Shown here piece after piece: positions 54,656-63,786 of a stretch of 64,000 nt of DNA. Each line of letters opens with the position of its first letter. Position 1 is the stretch's first letter. This DNA is from Mesorhizobium sp. B2-1-8 (GTDB lineage: Bacteria; Pseudomonadota; Alphaproteobacteria; Rhizobiales; Rhizobiaceae). The notes beneath the pieces were generated by a model. The model saw only the letters and a list, made by a program, of their open reading frames with translations. It made no database searches and had not been told where the DNA came from. Made by a program: the position numbers and the translations under genes. The stretch spans positions 124,001-188,000 of the forward strand of contig NZ_CP083953.1 in NCBI RefSeq assembly GCF_006442545.2. The letters are read 5' to 3'.

Positions 54656-55351
54656 ATGGACTTGCTTGAAGATGGTGTAGGCGAAGCGGGGTCGGTGAAT
54701 ACGACCGCCGCTGCTACTTCCGCAGGTGCTAGATACCGTGACGCCCTGCGGCTGCTCTTCATACTGGTGGCTGGCGCCAACGATGCCGACGAGCCTACGG
54801 GAGACACCGCGAAAGTCTTCAGGGCCGAAAAGCGGTTAATGGCTATGGATTTCCTGGTACGCTATCCGGACTATCTGGCTGATGCGCTGCTGGACATGGT
54901 CGAAGCCGAGGCGGATGTGGACCTTCTAGAGAAGGTCGAAGGCATTTTCGAAGCTGACGAACCTTCCGTCAGGCTCGTACGCATGGTCCGGTGGAAACGG
55001 GGCGCTTACGAGAACATCGAGGATGCCCTTTCCCTGCTGAGCTACTACGGACTCGTCCAGTCGATGCAGCTCAAAGGCGAGGACGGCAAGGTACGTCGCT
55101 ATGAATACCTGATCTCCTCGAAGGCCGTCGCTTTCCTAGACAAGTGTGTGACCGACCATCCGACCTTGGCGTGGTACCGGGACCGGATGGCTCTGGTGAT
55201 GCGGGTGGCGTCCGGCAAGAGCGGTTCGGAGCTCAAGGACTGGCAATATGAGCATCCCACCTACGGCCAAACACTTCACGGCGATCTCATCCCGAGCATT
55301 CGTGGGGAAGTCGAGAAACGCCTGCATGAGATTTCGGAGAAGCTGAAATGA
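54656..55351 (+). CDS. ABC-3C/Lamassu-like accessory (middle component) protein
   Basis: A 231-residue, acidic, helical protein that begins the three-gene cassette. Residues about 60-140 look like a winged helix (RLMAMDFLVRYPDYLADALL, VRLVRMVRWKRGAYENIEDA, LSLLSYYGLVQSM), similar in place and size to the middle component of ABC-three-component systems or LmuC of Lamassu. I start at ATG 54656; an upstream in-frame start at 54575 adds 27 residues without motif. Its end overlaps the ATPase gene by four bases (ATGA). Its likely role is to bind the ATPase and hold the nuclease in check; this is inferred. Confidence 0.6.
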   Translation: MDLLEDGVGEAGSVNTTAAATSAGARYRDALRLLFILVAGANDADEPTGDTAKVFRAEKRLMAMDFLVRYPDYLADALLDMVEAEADVDLLEKVEGIFEADEPSVRLVRMVRWKRGAYENIEDALSLLSYYGLVQSMQLKGEDGKVRRYEYLISSKAVAFLDKCVTDHPTLAWYRDRMALVMRVASGKSGSELKDWQYEHPTYGQTLHGDLIPSIRGEVEKRLHEISEKLK

Positions 55352-57345
55352 GCAAGTCCGCTCCAATCCAATCCACCGAGGGTGGCTGGCTCCGCGCCAT
55401 CGCGGAACGTTCCGCCGTCGAGGAGAGCGTCGCCAAGTCCGTCCTCCAAAAATACAACATCCAGGCCCAGACTACGCCGCCCCGGGCCAAGTCCTTGCGG
55501 TTCAAAAGCATCCGTGTCGCAGGTACGCGTGCCGAATCCGACCGTGACGGGCCGTTTGATGAGACTTGGGACAATCTCGGCACTGGCTTGTTCGCGGTAA
55601 TGTCGGACCGCAATCTCCGCGGCAAGTCCTCGATCCTGAACCTACTCTACGCCGCCATCAGGGGGGAGTTCCGGGGAAGGGTCAAAGCAGACGTGTGGAA
55701 GTGGCTGGAAATCATCGACGTTACTTATGAGATCGACAGCATTCTCCACCGTACAGAATTGCGGAAGGATGTCGGAGAGGAGGACCCGGTAAAAGCGACT
55801 GCCCGCCTCAGCCGTTCGGGCGGCGACGGGAACTGGGTGGCGCTCTACGAGGGTGAGGGCGGCGAGGGGCTGAAGTCCCAAACCGAGCAGCTGATGATGG
55901 CTGAACTGACCTTCCCGCCTATCTATGCACACAATTCCAACACGGGTGGTCATGCCCATGGCTGGCCGCTGATCTCGTCGGCATTGTTTCTGTCGAGTTC
56001 CACCAACGCCAAGGCGCTTTTTGGCGACGTCATGATCGACGGCATCCCGCTGCGCCTACTGCAACTGTTCATCGGGTTGCCATGGGTCTCGACCTATAGC
56101 GCGGCGCTCACGGCGCAGAAGGAGGTTGAGGAATCCCGCTCCGCCCGTCCGGACAGGTCTGCCTTGGACAAGGAGCTTGCGAAGAGATTGGAGGCGGTCG
56201 AAGGCAAGCTCGAAACCGCGAAGACCAGCGCGACGAAGGTAGACGGTCGCGCTGGGAAGCGGATCGAACTGGACGAATTGGACGACCGGGTGCTCACGCT
56301 ACGTGAGGTGGCGGAATCCGCACGCCTGGCTTTCGAAGCGGCTGACCTGTCGATGAAGAAGGTTTCGGAAAGCTTCGATGATGCCCGGCGGAGGGTGAAG
56401 CAATTAGAGGACGAGCAGTCAGCCGGCTATTCGTTCCGCAAGCTCAGCCCGTCGTGCTGCCCGGCCTGCGAGGCGTCGTACAAGGACGTCGTGGCCGCCG
56501 CTGAGCCAGCCGGGGACGGTAGCATTTGCCTCCTTTGCAAGAACGATATCCCTCAACACACGGACGATTTCGAGGACGATCGCATCCAGCTGGCGAAAGA
56601 CGAGGTCGACGCACTCGACACGTCACTGAAAGTGGCTAGGGCCAAGCAAAAGGCCGCGGACAAATCGGCCAAGGATGCCGTAGTCGAGCTGCGGAAGGCG
56701 AAGGAACGGTTTTCCGCGCTGCAGCTGGACCTTGCCGTTAAGGTCCCTGATCCGGAGCTGGAGATCGTCCAACTCGAAGCGCAGGCAGCTCAACTTCGCG
56801 ACCTCATGGGTGATGGAACCGAAGCTGCAAGCACGGAGGGCAATACCGACGATGCGGTCAAGATTCTTCGTGCCGCCACGGAGGTCACCAAGGAACTGAT
56901 GACTGATAAACAGTCTGAAGTCCTAAAGCAGATCTCGCAATCGGTGATGGTCTTGGCCCAGAAGTTCGGCATGCCCAACGTAACTGAGATGCAGCTGGAT
57001 AACGGGGGCCGCCTCAAGGTCAAGCAGGGTGGAGCTACCGAATGGTTCAGTAACCTGACCATGGGTGAGCGGCTGCGCATCAAGATCGCCATGGCGCTCG
57101 CTGCGGTGGAGGTTGCAAGGGAACGGGGCCATGGCCGCCATCCCGGATTGATGGTGATCGACTCGCCCGCGTCCGAGGAGGTCGTGGACAAGGACTTCGA
57201 GGCGATGCTCGATAGCGTGTCAACGGCGGCCTCGGAGATGGGCGATGTGCAGATAATCATCGGCACGACAGCGCGTCCTTCCGTGGAAGCTGTTGTGCCT
57301 ATCGAGCATAGACTGCACGCTAAGGGCGACGACTACGTTTTCTAG
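55348..57345 (+). CDS. SMC/Rad50-like ABC ATPase with Cys4 zinc insertion
   Basis: A 665-residue ATPase. The nucleotide-binding head is split: a Walker A-like loop NLRGKSSIL (G92-K93-S94) with the first Gly of the motif replaced, then two coiled-coil arms (about 255-360 and 405-500) around a Cys4 knuckle (C371-P-A-C374 and C394-L-L-C397), then the ABC signature region FSNLTMGERLRIKIAMALA (about 567-585) and Walker B LMVIDSP (Asp605). It is much shorter than true SMC or Rad50. The Cys pairs sit at the coil tip, as in a zinc hook or zinc ribbon. In ABC-3C/Lamassu systems such ATPases sense invading DNA ends and release an effector nuclease. Confidence 0.82.
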   Translation: MSKSAPIQSTEGGWLRAIAERSAVEESVAKSVLQKYNIQAQTTPPRAKSLRFKSIRVAGTRAESDRDGPFDETWDNLGTGLFAVMSDRNLRGKSSILNLLYAAIRGEFRGRVKADVWKWLEIIDVTYEIDSILHRTELRKDVGEEDPVKATARLSRSGGDGNWVALYEGEGGEGLKSQTEQLMMAELTFPPIYAHNSNTGGHAHGWPLISSALFLSSSTNAKALFGDVMIDGIPLRLLQLFIGLPWVSTYSAALTAQKEVEESRSARPDRSALDKELAKRLEAVEGKLETAKTSATKVDGRAGKRIELDELDDRVLTLREVAESARLAFEAADLSMKKVSESFDDARRRVKQLEDEQSAGYSFRKLSPSCCPACEASYKDVVAAAEPAGDGSICLLCKNDIPQHTDDFEDDRIQLAKDEVDALDTSLKVARAKQKAADKSAKDAVVELRKAKERFSALQLDLAVKVPDPELEIVQLEAQAAQLRDLMGDGTEAASTEGNTDDAVKILRAATEVTKELMTDKQSEVLKQISQSVMVLAQKFGMPNVTEMQLDNGGRLKVKQGGATEWFSNLTMGERLRIKIAMALAAVEVARERGHGRHPGLMVIDSPASEEVVDKDFEAMLDSVSTAASEMGDVQIIIGTTARPSVEAVVPIEHRLHAKGDDYVF

Positions 57346-57355
57346 CCGGTGGGGC

Positions 57356-59245
57356 ATGGAATATCTTATCGAATTGCTGCAGGCCGATGCTGGCGGATCC
57401 AGTGATCCGGGCACCATGTCGGCGGACCGACTGCTCTCTGCGGTCCGGGAGCTGGCGCCCGGTGTGGACCGGGCCGATGGCTTCTGCTGGCTGTGCCGAT
57501 GGATATCCGAAACCTCCGTCCAGTCCGTACTAGTAGAGATGCTGGCGTGGACGGACGACGCGCCGGCATTGGCCGAGATGGTCGATTGTCTGGAAATGAT
57601 CGAGATCCCGGTCGGGTTCGCAAGGCCGGCTTGGGACGGTCTCTGTTCCCACTTCGAGGATCGGAGCAAACATCCATGGGGGCGTTCCCACGCTCTCAGG
57701 GGGGCGATGCTTCTCGCGCAGGAAAACGCGGTGCTTGTGCGGAGGCTACAGGCCAGCATCCTCGACGTGTCGATGGACGATGATCCGCAATTCCTGCGTC
57801 ACGTCGCCAAGGTGGCTGGCGCAATTCTACGTCGTTATCATGATGCGGATTTCAGGTCGCTTCTCGAACAATTGGCGACGCTGGATGTGGCCGCGGACGA
57901 GGCGTCAATGGAAATCGGGTTGGCCGAGCTGCGCGAAGGGCTGGCCGCGCCCACCGGGGACGCACTTTGGTCGGCCCTTGGGTCTGCCCAAAACTGGTTC
58001 GAACGATCCCTCGACAATAGCGAGCACCGTCCGGATGCAAAGCTCTACAAGCTTTGCACGACCTTCCTGCTGACAGTGCGGGATGACGGGCTCCGGGCCG
58101 AAATGAAGGAGCGTCTGCCCGAACTGGAAACTGCGGCCATCGAGTATACGGCGTTCGCACAGGCGCGCCACGCGTCCCATTCATGGCTGGCAGTGTCCTC
58201 GAAGGAACGGTTTCATTGGCTGTCCATGGCGACGAAATTAGCGGCTCTGGCGCACTCCCTGAGCAAAGAAGTCTGGTTGAACGTTGCACTCGTGATCGAG
58301 GACGAGCTGCTGTCGATTTTCTATCCTGGCAGCGAGGTTTTTGGTCGACCATCCACACCCGGCCTTGATGCGTCCATGCAAGACGCCACCATTCGCGGGC
58401 TGCGCGAACGCAGGTACTACCTGCAAGCGCTGGACGAGTGGTTGCAGGTTAACACCGACCACGGGAAAGCCGGCGCTGTCGTCGAGCTGCGCGAGACCCT
58501 CAAGGGGACGATGGAGGACACGCTCTATCGCCGCCCTTTCGACGCCACGACCACTAGCCGGCTGGTCGAGGTACTAGAAGATGCCGGCTTCAGCGAAGCC
58601 GTGGCCCAGATGGGTGTTTCGGAACTCCGCATGCATGCCGACGCCAACGTTCTGGTCGCCCAACTTTGGCAACAGGTAATCGAGCAGTTTTCAGCACAGC
58701 CGGACTATTCGAGCTTCCTCGACGCGCGGATGCTCGTGGAGTCGCTGGTCGGCCTATTGCTGAAATTTTTGGACGCCCGGTCGAACATCGGTGTCAGCAC
58801 CGATCCTGCTGCCTCCTATTTATTCGTGAGAAGCGGCAAGCTCCCGGTGGAGCATGACCTGCAGCTGGATTTTCTGAAGTTCCTGCAGACCGGGGGAGCG
58901 CCCACCTTCCAGGCCGAGGCGCGTGACCGCGGTGGTGGTCGCGCCGACATCGACGTTCAATTCCGCGGCGTGAAGACGATCGTTGAGGTCAAGAAGGACG
59001 GCAACGTTCCAGACAACGCAGCCTTGTCCAAGCGCTACGCCGGACAGGCGACTGGCTACCTCACGACTGGCGTCCGCTTTGGATTTCTCCTGGTCCTCGA
59101 TCTCACGGACAGGAAAGGGCACCAGCAGCATATTTCGGAGCGGATAACCGTAGAGCGAAAAACGCCCGCTGGATCTGATACCGAGTACCTGATCGTCGTC
59201 GCGCGAGTTCAAGCACTGCGGAAGACGCCGCACGACCTCAAGTGA
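57356..59245 (+). CDS. PD-(D/E)XK nuclease effector of the SMC-like cassette
   Basis: A 629-residue protein. The first 500 residues are helical with no recognised domain. The C-terminal 110 residues carry a PD-(D/E)XK nuclease core: Asp531/Asp533 in GRADIDVQF, Glu544-V-Lys546 in IVEVKKDG, and a following Gln564 and Tyr568 in GQATGYL, as in the QxxxY helix of Cap4/RecB-type nucleases. ATG 57356 follows GGTGGGG, ten bases after the ATPase stop. As the last gene it is most likely the killing effector, cutting phage or host DNA once released. The large helical N-terminus may mediate docking on the ATPase. Confidence 0.75.
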   Translation: MEYLIELLQADAGGSSDPGTMSADRLLSAVRELAPGVDRADGFCWLCRWISETSVQSVLVEMLAWTDDAPALAEMVDCLEMIEIPVGFARPAWDGLCSHFEDRSKHPWGRSHALRGAMLLAQENAVLVRRLQASILDVSMDDDPQFLRHVAKVAGAILRRYHDADFRSLLEQLATLDVAADEASMEIGLAELREGLAAPTGDALWSALGSAQNWFERSLDNSEHRPDAKLYKLCTTFLLTVRDDGLRAEMKERLPELETAAIEYTAFAQARHASHSWLAVSSKERFHWLSMATKLAALAHSLSKEVWLNVALVIEDELLSIFYPGSEVFGRPSTPGLDASMQDATIRGLRERRYYLQALDEWLQVNTDHGKAGAVVELRETLKGTMEDTLYRRPFDATTTSRLVEVLEDAGFSEAVAQMGVSELRMHADANVLVAQLWQQVIEQFSAQPDYSSFLDARMLVESLVGLLLKFLDARSNIGVSTDPAASYLFVRSGKLPVEHDLQLDFLKFLQTGGAPTFQAEARDRGGGRADIDVQFRGVKTIVEVKKDGNVPDNAALSKRYAGQATGYLTTGVRFGFLLVLDLTDRKGHQQHISERITVERKTPAGSDTEYLIVVARVQALRKTPHDLK

Positions 59246-59498
59246 TGTGACATGGCAAAAGTTGTTCCGAGCAGCTCCGCTACAAACCGGCTGTTTAGGT
59301 CTATGGCGTCGCGCCTGTCGATTTATCTGACAGCCGCGCACCAAGATATGAAACGAAAATAAGGAGGATGGCGCGATGACCGAACGCAACTTGAGACGTT
59401 AAGCGCCGAAGCCAAGGCCGACATTCTGTAACCGAGAAGCTCGACCACATCGCTCTGATCGGCGCGATTGCCCTATTGCGCTGCTTGGGAGGGCGTCG

Positions 59499-59627
59499 GA
59501 TCGCCAGCTTCTGCTCGGCCGTCCAGGAGCGGCGCCTCCGCTGTCGGCCGGCATCCGTCGGCAGCGACAGAGCCGCGGGCGTGCTCGCTTCCACCCTCGA
59601 CGGCTGCTCCATAGCCAGATATTTCAT
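59499..59627 (-). pseudogene. IS66 TnpA (orfA) N-terminal relic
   Basis: From ATG 59627 the frame reads MKYLAMEQPSRVEAS and then RRRRSWTAEQKLAI, the start of IS66-family TnpA with its helix-turn-helix lead. After that the frame diverges. It lies 60 bp inside the terminal repeat at 59687-59708, the correct place for the 5' end of an IS66 element, but on the opposite strand to tnpB and tnpC at 61-63 kb. Confidence 0.6.
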
Positions 59628-59686
59628 TGCTAAGCGTCCACTTAAAATCTAAGCGGACACTAACGCCACAAGGTACGCGTCAGTAG

Positions 59687-59708
59687 GCGGCCTTCAGCGT
59701 ATGCGTAC
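59687..59708. repeat. IS66-type terminal inverted repeat, 5' end
   Basis: A 22-bp end. Read from outside inwards it begins GTACGCATACG and ends GAAGGCCGC. It matches the other end at 63182-63203 at 18 of 22 positions. The next eight bases (59709-59716, GGCCCAAA) are one copy of the target duplication. Confidence 0.75.
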
Positions 59709-59716
59709 GGCCCAAA

Positions 59717-59935
59717 TGCGCCCTGCTCGTCTTCATCGACGATGCGACCGGCAAGCTGCTTCATCTGCGCTTTGCCGGCTCCGAGAACACGTTCGACTAC
59801 TTTCATGCGGCAAAGGCGTATCTGCGGGAATGGGGCAAGCCGCTTGCGTTTACAGCGACAAGCATGGCGTTTTCCGAGCGACCCATGGTTCCGAGAAGGA
59901 TAGAAGCAGCGGCCTGACACAGTTCGGCCGGGCTC
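59717..59935 (+). pseudogene. ISNCY-type transposase C-terminal half
   Basis: Codons CALLVFIDDATGKLLHLRFA then TFDYFHAAKAYLREWGKPLA give the central catalytic region of an ISNCY (IS1202-like) transposase; a one-base loss near 59851 shifts to YSDKHGVFR-type sequence and GLTQFGRA, where similarity stops. It begins exactly at the target duplication of the IS66 element. The N-terminal half is at 63.2-63.5 kb on the other strand. Confidence 0.78.
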
Positions 59936-60136
59936 AGGGTGATAGATGCGTTCGCCTTTCCCGCTGATGTTGCCCTTAATGTTGCAACCGGATTGACCAA
60001 CGAGGGGCGCGAGCGGAAGTATCATCGGATGATCTCCACTGCATAAGGCCGGATGACATTGAGGCCATCGCCGGCCGAATATCCGATGTGGCTGCCACAG
60101 GTATCAGGCATAGCAGACCAATTATCGGCAAAGCCA

Positions 60137-61050
60137 TTACTTCAGTCCCAGGTCGACGCCGCTCTTGGTGCTGACATAGCCGATCCGGTTTTTCAGCCAG
60201 CATTCATTCTTCTTCCGGACGTACGCGAAGGCCCTGCATTGGCTCTCCATCTCGCAGGCAACGTAGCAGCTGATGAAATTGGTGTTCCGATCCGGCTGTA
60301 ATCGCCGCCGGTCATGTCGCGGCCGGATCTGATGATGAACGTCGAGAAGATGACGCTGCCCGCGATGTTGCTTTGAACGCTCGCCACGGCATCAACATTG
60401 CGGACGAGGATCTTCGCATCGTTCTTCAGGAAGCAGAAAGGGGCTTTCCTGTTGTAGGTCGTGGCCTTGCATGACAGATCGTCCTGACAGGCGCTTTCTC
60501 ACTGGGCTTCCGAAACCTCCTTCAATGTCGCGTGGTCGTAGCCCATGACATCGTAGCTATCGGCAGGGCTGAATGAGCGAAATGCCGGATGAGGCATCGT
60601 TCTCGACACGGTCGGCTTATCCGAGCTCTCTGTTTCGGTCACGGTTGTGGGCGCACCGTGACAGAGAACCTGCACGACGGCCGGAACGGCTTTGTCCGAC
60701 AGATCGGCTGTGGATAGCGGCTTGTCATCGCTCGTCGGATCGATGGCGTCGAACTGGATATTCCGGCTTTGCAGGAACAGTTCGACCACGTTTGACCGGA
60801 TAGCGAAATTGACGTTCTGCGGCGCTATGCCCGTTGCATCAGTGAATTTTGTGCCGAGTACGGCGGTGGAGACGCCGACAATTGATCCCCACTGATCTAG
60901 GACCGGGCCATCCGAAGTGTCGGCTACCAGCCAGGCGGTGTCTGCCGGTGGCCGGATAGAAATCGTCGGTGCCAACGGCCGGCGTGTGATCGTTGACCGC
61001 ACAGTCGACGTAAGTGTCCTGATGCGGATCTTGCAGGGCCTGGAAATGCT
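60137..61050 (-). pseudogene. trypsin-like serine protease with PAN/Apple domains, disrupted
   Basis: Minus-strand frames give the end of a trypsin-like domain ([15 protein letters not shown] with the catalytic-Ser region, then TGIAPQNVNFAIRS), a linker, and PAN/Apple repeats rich in Cys (ESACQDDLSCKATTYN, APFCFLKNDAKILVRN, then in another frame FISCYVACEMESQCRAFAYV and KKNECWLKNRIG) to TAA at 60137. Damage: an in-frame TGA at 60499 where a Cys codon would be expected, and a frameshift near 60290. The N-terminus is cut at about 61050, where IS66 sequence begins. Confidence 0.7.
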
Positions 61051-61053
61051 GCG

Positions 61054-61398
61054 ATGATCCCGACAGAAGGCGTGCGTGTGTGGTTGGCGACGGGCTACAC
61101 CGATATGAGATCTGGCTTTCCATCGCTGGCGCTCCGGGTGCAGGAGGTCCTCAAACACAATCCCCTTGGGGGCAACCTGTTTTGCTTCAGGGGGAAACGC
61201 GGAAATTTGTTGAAGGTCATCTGGCATGATGGCCAAGGAGCATGCTTGTTCACAAAAAGACTTGAGCGCGGACACTTCATATGGCCGACAGTTGAGGGTG
61301 GAGCTGTTACAGTATCTCCTGCGCAACTGAGTTATCTATTGTCCGGAATAGACTGGCGCAACCCTCAGGAAACATGGCGACCAACCCGGGTTGGGTAG
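61054..61398 (+). CDS. tnpB: IS66-family TnpB (orfB) accessory protein
   Basis: A 114-residue IS66 Orf[60 protein letters not shown] and WP near the end are standard. It looks intact. Its role in IS66 transposition is accessory and unclear. Normally tnpA precedes it; here the upstream DNA is the protease relic, which marks a rearrangement breakpoint at about 61050. Confidence 0.9.
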   Translation: MIPTEGVRVWLATGYTDMRSGFPSLALRVQEVLKHNPLGGNLFCFRGKRGNLLKVIWHDGQGACLFTKRLERGHFIWPTVEGGAVTVSPAQLSYLLSGIDWRNPQETWRPTRVG

Positions 61399-61442
61399 CA
61401 TTTTTTAGTTGAAAATACAATGGAATATGATTCAATCGGCGC

Positions 61443-63130
61443 ATGAATTCGAAGCCGGTTGATCTTCCCTCGGATCTTGCCAGCGCCTACGTGGCGCTGC
61501 TTGCCGAGCGTGAGGCGCTGCTGGCTGAGCGCGATGTGGCTGTGGCGGATGCTGCCAACTGGCAGGCTGAAGCCGCCAACGCGCAGGCCATGCTGTCCGA
61601 CAACGAGGCGCTGATCGCGCACCTCGAGCTGCGCATCGAGAAGCTGAAACGCGAACTGTACGGGCAGCGCTCCGAGCGCACGGCACGGCTGATCGAGCAG
61701 CTGGAATTGGAGCTCGAGGAACTCGTCACCTCGGCGACCGAGGATGAGCTTGCCGCGCAGGCCGCGGCGGCGAAGACGCAGAATATCCGCCCCTTCATGC
61801 GCAAGCGACCGGTGCGCAAGCCATGGCCGGAAGACATCGAACACGAGCGCGTCGTCATCGATCCTCCGACTGCCTGCGCCTGCTGCGGCGGATCCCGGCT
61901 GTCCAAGCTGGGCGAGGATGTGAACAAGACGCTGGAGGAGGTTCCGCGCCGCTTCAAAGTGATCGAGACGGGGCGGGAGAAATTTACCTGCCGTGACTGT
62001 GAGGCGATCAGCCAGCCGCCGGCGCCGTTCCATGCCACTCCGCGCGGCTTCATCGGCCCTCATCTGCTGGCGAGATCCTGTTCGACAAGTTCGGCATGCA
62101 TAGTCCCCTCAACCGTCAGAGCACCCGGTTCAAATGCGAGGGCATCGAGCTTTCGACCTCGACGCTGGCCGATCAGGTCGGGTTTGGTACGTTTGCCCTC
62201 ATGCCGGTCTTTGATCTGATCGAGGCGCATGTCTTCGCGGCCGAGCGCCTTTTTGGCGACGACACCACCATTCCCATCCAGGCCAAAGACAAATGCACGA
62301 CCGGGCGAATATGGACGTACGTGTGCGATGACCGGCCCTACGGCGGAGCGGCAGCGCCGGCGGCCATATACTATGCGTCGAGCGACCGCCGCGGCGAGCA
62401 TCCGCAGAAACATCTGGCCGGGTATGGCGGCATTCTGCAGAGCGATTGCTACAATGGCTTCGAGCCGCTCAGCGTCGCCGAAAAGAAAGCGGTGCCGATC
62501 ACCTTTGCTTTTTGCCATGCGCATGCGCGGCGCAAATTCTTTGAACTGGCCGATATCCAGAAAGGTGCCGGGGATCACAAACGGAGAGGCAAGCCGATCT
62601 CTCCGATCGCCTTGGAGGCGGTCCAGCGGTACGACGCGCTGTCCGCGATCGAGCGCCAGATCAATGGATTGAGCGCCGAAGAGCGACTGGCCGCGCGGCA
62701 GGAAAAGAGCAAGCCGCTGTTCGATGGCATGCACGAGTGGCTGAAGCGGGAGCGCACCACGCTCAGCAGATCCTCCGAGGTCATCGAGCCGATCGATTAC
62801 ATGCTGAAGCGCTGGGATGGCTTTGCCCGTTTCCTGGATGATGGCCGGATTTGTCTCACCAATAACGCCGCCGAGCGCGCGCTCAGAGGTATCACATTGG
62901 GAAGGCGAAATTGGACCTTCGCCGGTTCCCAGCGTGGGGCTGATCGAGCCGCCATCATGCTCTCCGTCATCACGACTTGCCGCCTCAACGAGGTTGACCC
63001 AAAGGTGTGGCTCGCCGATGTGTTCGCCCGCATCGCCGATCTTCCCGTCTCCCGCCTGCACGAACTGCTTCCGTGGACGTGGAAGAGGCTGCGTGAGGCC
63101 AAAAAGGCCCCGGATCAGCACATCGCCTGA
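61443..63130 (+). pseudogene. tnpC: IS66-family transposase TnpC, single frameshift
   Basis: The DDE transposase of IS66. The first frame (from ATG 61443) has the leucine-zipper-like N-terminus, KRELYGQRSERTARL and a zinc motif (CACCGG and CRDC). The second frame, ending at 63130, has HSPLNRQSTRFKCEGI, the catalytic Asp regions (FGDDTTIPIQ, GILQSDCYNGFE) and the Glu region NNAAERALRGITLGRRNW. Between them LLARSCSTS replaces the expected LLAQILFDKFGMH, so one base is missing near 62072. With it restored the protein would be about 562 residues. Confidence 0.88.
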
Positions 63131-63181
63131 GCGACAGCTTCACCATACATCAGCCAGGGCGCCTGCGCGCGAGCCAATTCT

Positions 63182-63203
63182 GCGGCCTTCCTCGTATGGA
63201 TAC
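63182..63203. repeat. IS66-type terminal inverted repeat, 3' end
   Basis: A 22-bp end; from outside inwards it begins GTATCCATACG and ends GAAGGCCGC. It lies 52 bp beyond the tnpC stop. The adjacent eight bases, TTTGGGCC (63204-63211), are the reverse complement of the copy at 59709-59716. Confidence 0.78.
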
Positions 63204-63211
63204 TTTGGGCC

Positions 63212-63510
63212 CACGGTTCTCGAACCACCAGTGATGCGAGCCGTCGATCTGCACCATCTCGCCCAAGCAGTCTCGTCGCCCGCGCGGCTGATGCAGCCGC
63301 TGCTTGCGTTCACGGCGCGACGTCCAGATTCCAGCCTCCGTCATCCACTTGCGGAGCGTCTCCTTGCTGACCGCGAGCTGATGCCGTTCGATCAGCTTCT
63401 CGCGGGCAAGCGTTGGACCGAAGTCGATGTAGTGTTCGCGGATCAGCTGAAGCACGAAGTCGCGAACAGGCTTCCATCTGCTCAGGCTGCCGGCGAGGCG
63501 ACTTCGCGCT
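63212..63510 (-). pseudogene. ISNCY-type transposase N-terminal half
   Basis: The minus frame reads WKPVRDFVLQLIREHYIDFG, TLAREKLIERHQLAVSKETL, RKWMTEAGIW and CLGEMVQIDGSHHWWFENRG-P-K, the helix-turn-helix and first catalytic Asp of an ISNCY/IS1202-type transposase. It stops being family-like exactly at the IS66 end. GPK here joins CALLVFIDDATG at 59717 to rebuild the intact protein. The gene's own start is missing, cut near 63510. Confidence 0.8.
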
Positions 63511-63512
63511 GT

Positions 63513-63544
63513 ATGACGCTCATGCTCCGTCCGACCTTAGCGTG
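63513..63544. repeat. second copy of a Tn3-end-like 32-bp segment
   Basis: 30 of 32 bases match 29102-29133, including CTTAGCGTG, the inner end of the Tn3-type terminal repeat. Beyond that the sequences differ, so only the inner part of a Tn3 end survives here. Confidence 0.6.
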
Positions 63545-63786
63545 CCTGGAAAGACAAATCTTGTTCAGCCTCTGCAAGGGCTTCAAATTCTCGAAAAACG
63601 AAATATTTATACGCCTTTTTCGATAATGTTCCATGGACGGACGATCGCATTTGTGGTGTTTTGAACGCTATCTTCTTGAGGCGCAACGAGCACGGTTACA
63701 GTGCGTGAGACCGGCCGACGTCGCTTTGCGGACAAGATGTGTCAAGCACCCTAACTCGTTCGATAGCGAGCGATCAGAGGCCAAGG

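Larger units (their letters stand above)
61054..63203 (+). mobile_element. IS66-family element, 3' portion (tnpB, tnpC, right end)
   Basis: tnpB, frameshifted tnpC and the right terminal repeat in normal order. The left end with tnpA is inverted and lies at 59499-59708. The outer flanks are inverted copies of the 8-bp target GGCCCAAA. Confidence 0.8.

Noticed and set aside
60499..61326. One continuous 275-residue minus frame covering the protease relic and tnpB
   Set aside because: Only the part below 61050 is protein-like; the rest is antisense to intact tnpB, so the fusion is accidental.
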